In this document: positions 32,710 to 37,046 of the stretch, one piece after another
Layout: every line of letters begins with the position of its first letter
Numbering within the stretch: the stretch's first letter is position 1
Assembly: GCA_002404895.1 (NCBI GenBank)
Contig: DHKO01000014.1
Span: 1-37,046, forward strand
Reading direction: 5' to 3'
DNA: 37,046 nt
Source of the DNA: Treponema sp. UBA4692
Lineage (GTDB): Bacteria; Spirochaetota; Spirochaetia; Treponematales; Treponemataceae
Notes under the pieces: model-generated
The model's database searches: none
What the model was told of the DNA's origin: nothing
What the model saw: the letters and a program-made list of their open reading frames with translations, nothing else
Made by a program: the position numbers and the translations under genes

Positions 32710-33237
32710 ATGAACAGTGATGTGGCAACTTTGCAAAGCATAGCAAAAACTCTGGAGGCTCGTCCTCTTGCAAGCCAGAGAGAACTTGCGAAAGGCGCGG
32801 AAATGTCGGTGGGGCTGATGAACGCAATTTTGAAGCGTTTCGTTGAGCGCGGCTGGATTATGCTCTCAAACGTGAATTTAAGAAAACTTTCATACGCGCT
32901 CACTCCGGCCGGAATCGCCGAGCTGAAATCAAGAAGCTCCAAATTCGCGCGGAGAACTTTCGAGCTTGCGAATGTTTACAATGAGAAAATCTGCGCTCTT
33001 GTTGCCGAAGCTAAAAATAATGGAAAAAAATCTGTCGTCTTGTACGGAAAAAGCTACATAAAATTTCTTGTTTCCTATGCCTGCCAGACTGCCGGGCTTG
33101 AATTTGAAGAAAAAGACACGTGCGAAAAAGTCCTTGAAGACGCTTTTTGCTTTGTGGGCGAGCTTAACGATGAAAGCGATATAAGCCGGCTTGAAAAAAA
33201 CGGCTGCGTGAACCTGCTCGAATTCTTAAAAGAGTAG
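32710..33237 (+). CDS. winged-helix regulator, MarR/EPS-associated type
   Basis: 175 residues. The first 75 form a winged helix (LQSIAKTLEARPLASQRELAKGAEMSVGLMNAILKRFVERGWI) like the MarR-type regulator found at the head of exopolysaccharide loci. The family is about 110 residues; here a C-terminal domain of about 75 residues is added (KKSVVLYGKSYIKFLVSYACQ, then VLEDAFCFVGEL), with the look of a Rossmann-like half domain. It is five nucleotides from the NusG paralogue. Position and type say it regulates surface polysaccharide genes; the ligand, if any, is unknown. Confidence 0.8.
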   Translation: MNSDVATLQSIAKTLEARPLASQRELAKGAEMSVGLMNAILKRFVERGWIMLSNVNLRKLSYALTPAGIAELKSRSSKFARRTFELANVYNEKICALVAEAKNNGKKSVVLYGKSYIKFLVSYACQTAGLEFEEKDTCEKVLEDAFCFVGELNDESDISRLEKNGCVNLLEFLKE

Positions 33238-33242
33238 GCGTT

Positions 33243-33755
33243 ATGGAATATTACTGCATAATGGTGATGACAGGCGAGGAGGAGACTTTCAAGAAGAAAG
33301 CCATTGAAGCTCTGAAGGAAAAATCTCCTGAGTCAAAACTTTTCTTTTTTAAGCGCAAGCTCTACACGCCGAAAAGAGGATATTTTATCGCGCCGCTTTT
33401 TCCTGGATATGTCTTTTTTGAGACAGAAAAGCTCGATGCGGAAATTTTTTCAATACTAAAAAAAGTTGACGGATTCTGCCGGATTCTTCCTGAAAATTTA
33501 GCTCCCGAAAAAATCAGCGGAAACGCGCTGGACGAGCTGAAACTTTTCATGCACAACGGCGAGGAATGGGGAATCTCAAAGATAAAATTCCTTGAAGGGC
33601 AAAGAATAAAGGCGATTTTCGGACCGCTTGTCGGTCTTGAGGGAAGAATTTTAAGAGTCAACAAGAAAAAAGGGCAGATAACAGTAAGCTCATCGCTCAC
33701 TTGCGACGGAAAAAGAATCGACCTGCTTTTTGAGCAGGCCGAAGTCGTGGAATAG
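33243..33755 (+). CDS. loaP: specialised NusG paralogue, LoaP-type antiterminator
   Basis: 170 residues. An NGN domain (YYCIMVMTGEEETFKKKAIEAL, then KLYTPKRGYFIAPLFPGYVFFETE, with the PGYVF signature of NusG/RfaH/LoaP) is followed by a linker and a KOW domain (EGQRIKAIFGPLVGLEGRILRVNKKKGQITVSSS). The gene order of winged helix, LoaP and polysaccharide genes is the usual one. LoaP in other bacteria binds an RNA hairpin in the 5' leader of its target and lets RNA polymerase read through terminators. A matching leader and terminator precede the flippase gene at 36724. RfaH/UpxY-type naming is the alternative; the main housekeeping NusG should lie elsewhere. Confidence 0.85.
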   Translation: MEYYCIMVMTGEEETFKKKAIEALKEKSPESKLFFFKRKLYTPKRGYFIAPLFPGYVFFETEKLDAEIFSILKKVDGFCRILPENLAPEKISGNALDELKLFMHNGEEWGISKIKFLEGQRIKAIFGPLVGLEGRILRVNKKKGQITVSSSLTCDGKRIDLLFEQAEVVE

Positions 33756-33785
33756 AAGCGGCAGCTATCCGTTTATGGAAAGCCT

Positions 33786-34499
33786 TTACGCCACAGTCAC
33801 TACAGAATCGATGTTCGCTGTAAAGTATGTGCTGCCCGGCTTTGTTACTATACTCAAACTGTAGCTTCCTGAGGCAAGGCTTGCAGGGAGCGGCGAGTCA
33901 ACAACATTTGTTCCGCGCCTGCTGTAGACAGAAAGCCTGAAAACTCCGTTTTCGTTTTCCAGGAACACTCCCTGGCTTTCATCTGAAATGTCAAAAGAAA
34001 GGTTTCTCCCGTGCAGACGGAGCGTTTTTCCGGCTTTTACAGAAAGATTCGGGCTCTCGCTTGCGTCGTCGTTCAGAACCGTTACTCTGTAGAGCTTGGC
34101 TTCTCCTGTCAGGTCCGGCGGAATCTGCTTGTATTCAAGATTTGCCCTTATGTTTGCGGCTGTTTTTTCATTCGCATTGAACAGAAAACCTAGCGTGTGG
34201 TTTCCGTTTCCGAGCGTGAAGCCGTCCTGAATATTGGCGCATGTTCCTGTAACACTTGCGCGGAGAGAGCCGAACGGCAGCTCCACGCTGTAGCCTTTCG
34301 CAAGGTATTTCTCTACAATGGTTTCCATTACAGAAAGCATGCCGAGATAGTCAGCTTCTGTGAAAGATGAATTCCAGTCGGCCATTTCTCCTGCAAGCTT
34401 TTTCTGGCTGAGAGTCTGCGAGCACAAGCTTCTAAAGCAGAAGCCGTCTTTTGTTTCGTCTGTGACAAGCACATTTTTTACTGTCTTGATGTTAAGCAT
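33786..34499 (-). CDS. HU/IHF-like DNA-binding and DUF4469 domain protein
   Basis: 237 residues from ATG 34499 (SD GGAGGG 9 nt upstream). Residues about 1-125 match the long HU-like fold: DGFCFRSLCSQTLSQKKLAGEMADWNSSFTEADYLGMLSVMETIVEKYLAKGYSVELPFGSLRASVTG. Residues about 140-235 form a beta-rich Ig-like DUF4469 domain (LYRVTVLNDDASESPNLSVKAGKTLRLHGRNLSFD). Such proteins are frequent in Bacteroidetes and treponemes; their role is not known, but DNA binding is inferred. The gene is convergent with loaP across only 30 nt without a terminator. Confidence 0.8.
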   Translation of the reverse strand: MLNIKTVKNVLVTDETKDGFCFRSLCSQTLSQKKLAGEMADWNSSFTEADYLGMLSVMETIVEKYLAKGYSVELPFGSLRASVTGTCANIQDGFTLGNGNHTLGFLFNANEKTAANIRANLEYKQIPPDLTGEAKLYRVTVLNDDASESPNLSVKAGKTLRLHGRNLSFDISDESQGVFLENENGVFRLSVYSRRGTNVVDSPLPASLASGSYSLSIVTKPGSTYFTANIDSVVTVA

Positions 34500-34595
34500 T
34501 TTTCTATGCCCTCCATGATAAAGATAAATTGTCAAAGGCTGTCTAAAAAGAACCGTCATGTTGAACTTGTTAGACACCAATTATTTGATTGGCGG

Positions 34596-34616
34596 TATTT
34601 TTAGCAAACTGCTAAA
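34596..34616. promoter_or_regulatory. palindromic operator candidate at the sRNA promoter
   Basis: TTTTTAGCA-AAC-TGCTAAAAA is a near-perfect palindrome ending six bases before the TTGACA -35 of the small RNA promoter and about 100 bp upstream of the HU-like gene start. Confidence 0.45.
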
Positions 34617-34621
34617 AAAAA

Positions 34622-34651
34622 TTGACAAGGAGAGCCGCAGTGTGATATAAT
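34622..34651 (+). promoter_or_regulatory. consensus promoter of a candidate small RNA
   Basis: Perfect -35 TTGACA (34622-34627) and perfect -10 TATAAT (34646-34651) with an 18-bp spacer. This is the strongest promoter in the window, yet no ORF follows on the plus strand. Start expected near 34658. Confidence 0.7.
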
Positions 34652-34657
34652 CTTTCT

Positions 34658-34751
34658 ATTCGATTAAGGAAAAGAGAATCACTTTGTGGCTCTCGACTGG
34701 TAGAAAGCCTTGTTCATCGAGCGTTGGCGCGCTTTTTGGCAGGCTTTTTTA
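34658..34751 (+). ncRNA. candidate small RNA of about 94 nt
   Basis: The segment runs from a consensus promoter to a terminator-like hairpin: AAAGCCT (34704-34710) pairs with AGGCTTT (34741-34747), followed by a T run, with an inner AGCG/CGCT helix. No SD or start codon with a meaningful ORF is seen. The 3' end faces the stop of the ImmA-type gene (34766) in convergent orientation. DNA arms GAGAGCC (34630-34636) and GGCTCTC (34688-34694) form part of a longer imperfect inverted repeat (about 14 of 17 positions) spanning the promoter. An untranslated remnant or a mobile-element end are alternatives. Confidence 0.5.
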
Positions 34752-34765
34752 TTCATATTGCTTTT

Positions 34766-35362
34766 TCACGTTGCCTCCTTTACCTGAAACGCCGCTTTTA
34801 TTCCCTGCATGAAAAGCGGCTTGCCAGTTGTTCTTATAAGCTTTTGGCCGAAATGAAACTTCTGCTCAGTCATGATGAAAACAGACATTACAAGCGCAAA
34901 GCATGTTGCCTCGACTTCGCCGTTTATGCTTTGCTGTGTGTGCCTCATGATTATATGGGCAAGCTCATGAAAGATTATATGCATGCACTCGGAAGAGCTT
35001 TTCTTGTCGTTGTATGCTATCATGCGCTTTTGCTCTCCAGTTTCCTCATCTGGAAACACAATGCACACGCCCTCGTTCCAGAGGCTTAACGAGATTTCTG
35101 TGAATTTTGCAAGATTTTCAGGAGAAAATGAGGAATACTTTCTGAGCTTGATTCCCATTTCCAGAATCATCTTCTTGTAGTCAAAATCCTCTTTATAGTA
35201 TTCCTGCTCGCTCAATGTTTCCGCTGCAAGAAGAATAATCTCGTTCATTCTCCATGACGGAAGCACATAAGGTTTTCCATCCTGCATTGTTGCATTGAGC
35301 GTGTTTTTGTCTGGCAGTCCTTTGCCAATAATCTGTTCCGCGTGAATTTCCGCTTCTTCCAT
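34766..35362 (-). CDS. ImmA/IrrE-type zinc metallopeptidase
   Basis: 198 residues from ATG 35362, chosen because AGGAGG sits four nucleotides before it; the ATG at 35398, overlapping the regulator's stop, is a weaker choice. The peptidase signature is FHELAHIIMRHTQQSINGEVEATCFA: HELAH (132-136), with Glu at 149/151 as third metal ligand, as in COG2856. Relatives (ImmA of ICEBs1, IrrE) cleave a partner XRE-type repressor. Its partner is most likely the HTH gene directly upstream. It is cytosolic, with no signal peptide. Confidence 0.85.
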   Translation of the reverse strand: MEEAEIHAEQIIGKGLPDKNTLNATMQDGKPYVLPSWRMNEIILLAAETLSEQEYYKEDFDYKKMILEMGIKLRKYSSFSPENLAKFTEISLSLWNEGVCIVFPDEETGEQKRMIAYNDKKSSSECMHIIFHELAHIIMRHTQQSINGEVEATCFALVMSVFIMTEQKFHFGQKLIRTTGKPLFMQGIKAAFQVKEAT

Positions 35363-35394
35363 TAAGCCTCCTATATTTCTGTTTTTTTTATTCT

Positions 35395-35730
35395 TCATTC
35401 TTCCGGACGGCTGTACTCGTCCATAAGAATTTTCATCAAGTCCATCTTTTGGTTCTTGCTCAAGTCGTCTTTGCTTGAAGCAAGCAGGATTTTGAGCTGG
35501 TCATAGCCGTATTTGCTGTCGTTTCCAATAAGATAGTCGCTTGTGGTGTGGAGCGTGTTTGCAATGTTTGCAAGCACATCCGTTCTAGGCAGGCGGTCGC
35601 TTGTCATATAGCGGCTGAACGCTGCCTCTGTAATGCCGCAGGTTTCACAGAGCTTTTTCTGTGAATAGCGGTTCTCCTTCATCAGTTCTTTGACCCTCCT
35701 CGAAAAAAGACTTTCATTTTTTGCTTCCAT
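35395..35730 (-). CDS. XRE-type helix-turn-helix regulator
   Basis: 111 residues from ATG 35730 (SD AGGAAGG, 5 nt). HTH: VKELMKENRYSQKKLCETCGITEAAFSRYMTSDRLPRTDVLANIANTLHTTSDYLIGN, a classic Cro/CI fold. The C-terminal 30 residues are helical and may be the peptidase-sensitive tail. The stop overlaps a start of the metallopeptidase frame (ATGA). A 15-bp inverted repeat (35811-35825 and 35865-35879) lies upstream and likely serves as its operator. The frame continues upstream to 35778 as an alternative. Confidence 0.88.
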   Translation of the reverse strand: MEAKNESLFSRRVKELMKENRYSQKKLCETCGITEAAFSRYMTSDRLPRTDVLANIANTLHTTSDYLIGNDSKYGYDQLKILLASSKDDLSKNQKMDLMKILMDEYSRPEE

Positions 35731-35810
35731 ATCTGCCTTCCTCATATGGCTTGAATCTGAATCTCTCCTGTTTTGCAAGGCTGGAGCAGTTTATTTACCT
35801 TACGTATATA

Positions 35811-35879
35811 AAATTATTATACTTTCGGTTAATTATCAATGGGAATATAATAAAAAATTGACTAAAAGTATAATAATTT
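35811..35879. promoter_or_regulatory. paired operator of the XRE-type regulator
   Basis: Two perfect 15-bp arms, AAATTATTATACTTT (35811-35825) and AAAGTATAATAATTT (35865-35879), in opposite orientation, centres 54 bp apart. Each includes a TATAAT-like -10 word, so binding would block promoters in both directions. Confidence 0.6.
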
Positions 35880-36460
35880 GTCTCTGATATGAATAATTTT
35901 TTTGTCGTATATGGAAAACCTTTTGCGAGGCTTGAAAGAAATAGCTTGAACGCTCCGGGAATATTCTGTGACATTTAGAAAAAAATTCCAGGACTCTCAG
36001 AAAAATATACTGCGTTGTGCAGGAGAATCTTCTCGGGCGCTCAGGAAAATATTATGCGCCGCACAGCAAAATCTTTTTGGGCGCAGAACATTTTGTTTTT
36101 GGGCGTGCGGGAAAATATTCTGGGGCGTGGAACATTTTGTTTTTTCGCGCAAAGAAGAGTGTTTGGCGTCTGACGGGATTTTTGCCGCGGCGTGAATTCT
36201 GGTGATAAAGCACCGTTCTTTTCCAAGGAGCCGGGCGTATTTATGGATAATCTTCTTGCAAAATGCGATTTAAGCCCGAACAGGCCTTTGAGCGTTGTAT
36301 ATTTTTCTAAAGGTCTTTCCTTGAATGACTTGTGCTTGGTTGTTCCGAGAATATTACCCAGCCTAGAATTTATAAAAAACACAATAAGATAAAATGGAAA
36401 CTTCTTTATCTGTTTTTTTTGCTGAAAAAACTCATTCGGTTTGTTTTATTTTTGAACATC
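35880..36460. other. AT-rich stretch with no supported gene
   Basis: About 580 bp between the regulator's operator and the flippase promoter. I see no convincing CDS. At 36035-36146 it contains degenerate tandem repeats (GGGCG words, two copies of GAACATTTTGTTTTT 44 bp apart, two copies of GGAAAATATT 66 bp apart). A 49-residue ORF at 36243-36392 has an SD-like AAGGAG but poor spacing. Confidence 0.6.
36035..36146. repeat. degenerate tandem repeats upstream of the flippase locus
   Basis: GGGCGC/GGGCGT words at 36035, 36079, 36101 and 36123 separate alternating GGAAAATATTmTG and GAACATTTTGTTTTT blocks. The latter occurs exactly at 36086-36100 and 36130-36144. Confidence 0.65.
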
Positions 36461-36489
36461 TTGACAGATGAAACTTTGCATAATAAAAT
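36461..36489 (+). promoter_or_regulatory. strong promoter of the surface-polysaccharide operon
   Basis: Perfect -35 TTGACA (36461-36466), 17-bp spacer, -10 TAAAAT (36484-36489). Start near 36497, leaving a leader of about 227 nt before the flippase start. Confidence 0.75.
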
Positions 36490-36496
36490 CTTATCA

Positions 36497-36723
36497 ATAT
36501 CAAATTGCAGTCTGTTTACGAGGGGCGTTTGGCCCATAAACAAGAGCAATGTCTACAAACTCCGGGAACAACAGGGAGAGAACTGTTCCGCTATGGAAGC
36601 TTCGGTTTGGAAAAATACGGCTTGCCAGAAAGGGAGAGGGTGTGGGCATTGTGGGAAAATGTAGAGCAGGCTGATTTTTTTGTCCTTTTGTTTAAGAAAA
36701 ATCCATTTTAAGAGAATCTATTC
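36497..36723 (+). promoter_or_regulatory. structured 5' leader of the flippase operon (candidate LoaP target)
   Basis: Hairpin 1: TGTTTA/TAAACA closing GGGC/GCCC (36513-36542). Hairpin 2: GGAACA/TGTTCC (36565-36589). Hairpin 3: AAGC-UUCG-GUUU (36597-36608), a C(UUCG)G tetraloop. Then the terminator at 36618-36681. A 68-codon frame crosses it (TTG 36505, stop 36711) but has no SD. Confidence 0.6.
36618..36681 (+). terminator. intrinsic terminator inside the leader (attenuator)
   Basis: CGGCTTGC (36618-36625) pairs fully with GCAGGCTG (36666-36673, two G-U pairs), with an inner CATT/AATG helix, followed by seven T (36675-36681). It lies 43 nt before the flippase start. Confidence 0.6.
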
Positions 36724-37046
36724 TTGTCAATTTCAAAAGAAAAAATCTTTTCAAATTTAATCTGGCGCTTTTTGGAACGAACCGGGGCGCAGCTTGTCGC
36801 ATTAGTTGTTTCAATTGTTCTTGCAAGGATTCTTTCACCAGAAGACTATGGAACTATTGCGCTCATAACTGTTTTTATCAACATTCTGAATGTATTTGTT
36901 GACAGCGGACTTGGAAGTGCGTTGATTCAGAAAAAAGACTCTGATAATACTGATTTTTCTACTGTTTTTTATACAAATGTAGTTTTTTGTATTGCTTTGT
37001 ATATTTTGATGTTCGTCTTATCGCCGTTTCTTGCTGAGTTTTATAA
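36724..37046 (+). CDS. Wzx-like polysaccharide flippase, 5' part
   Basis: Open from TTG 36724 to the window end (107 codons, unfinished). LIWRFLERTGAQLVALVVSIVLARILSPEDYGTIALITVFINILNVFVDSGLGSALIQKKD is typical of the MOP-superfamily polysaccharide transporters (Wzx/RfbX), which flip lipid-linked repeat units across the inner membrane. Several transmembrane helices are evident. No stop-free upstream ATG exists (in-frame stop at 36709), so TTG with the weak SD AAGAGA is the likely start. This marks the start of a surface-polysaccharide locus that continues beyond the window. Confidence 0.85.
   Translation, partial: MSISKEKIFSNLIWRFLERTGAQLVALVVSIVLARILSPEDYGTIALITVFINILNVFVDSGLGSALIQKKDSDNTDFSTVFYTNVVFCIALYILMFVLSPFLAEFY

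Noticed and set aside
33786..35730. A complete defence system or prophage
   Set aside because: Only a regulator, a metallopeptidase and a DNA-binding protein are present; no nuclease, integrase, toxin or phage structural gene is seen.
36017..36205. 62-residue ORF across the GGGCG/GAACATTTTG repeats
   Set aside because: Its composition simply reflects the tandem repeats and a second overlapping frame is equally open.
36243..36392. 49-residue ORF upstream of the polysaccharide promoter
   Set aside because: AAGGAG is about 13 nt from the ATG, no family resemblance, and the surrounding sequence is repeat-rich and non-coding in character.
36505..36711. 68-codon ORF in the flippase leader as a leader peptide or small gene
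   Set aside because: TTG start without an SD, and the region folds into hairpins and a terminator; not supported as coding.

Overview
The window looks like chromosomal DNA of a host-associated spirochaete, most likely a gut or rumen Treponema. The protein set fits this: a run of dnaG-rpoD, a zinc-ribbon protein, rnpB, a TPR protein, mreB-mreC-mreD-mrdA-rodA and a two-domain radical SAM protein, together with lipoproteins with a spirochaete-like lipobox and a FadL-like outer membrane protein. Genus is inferred from gene content and order; no 16S gene is present. Most of the window is housekeeping; the last 4.5 kb is accessory.

Layout. 1-459: 5' part of an outer membrane protein gene (minus strand), divergent from a dCMP deaminase gene (618-1103); two matching 23-bp palindromes lie in the shared promoter region. 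1311-3693: thiamine salvage operon thiM, thiamine-binding protein, thiE, headed by a TPP riboswitch with its own terminator. 3694-4058: repeat array and a bidirectional terminator. 4059-8336 (minus): threonine synthase and a lipoprotein from a near-consensus promoter, preceded by folC, which carries an in-frame mosaic repeat. 8493-11465 (plus): trpS, yicC, a second copy of the mosaic repeat, and a cytidylate kinase-like gene. 11534-11687: tRNA-Gly(TCC) and tRNA-Phe(GAA). 11801-13645 (minus): CCA-adding enzyme and a small membrane protein. 13706-20618 (plus): AroH chorismate mutase, YkgJ-type cysteine cluster protein, metallo-beta-lactamase fold protein, a 66-residue protein, mltG, dnaG, rpoD. 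20741-31514: zinc-ribbon protein, rnpB, TPR protein and the elongasome operon ending in the radical SAM protein. 31573-32586: a LacI-type regulator.

The accessory end begins at 32710 with a MarR-like winged-helix gene and a specialised NusG paralogue (LoaP type), the usual pair heading exopolysaccharide or O-antigen loci. A Wzx-like flippase gene begins at 36724 and runs off the window. Between them, and on the opposite strand, sits a module of an HU-like/DUF4469 protein, an ImmA/IrrE-type metallopeptidase and an XRE-type regulator, plus a candidate small RNA with its own promoter and terminator. The flippase has its own promoter (36461-36489) and a roughly 230-nt structured leader that ends in an intrinsic terminator, which makes it a natural target for LoaP antitermination. 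This leader and the split LoaP locus are the most interesting parts of the window.
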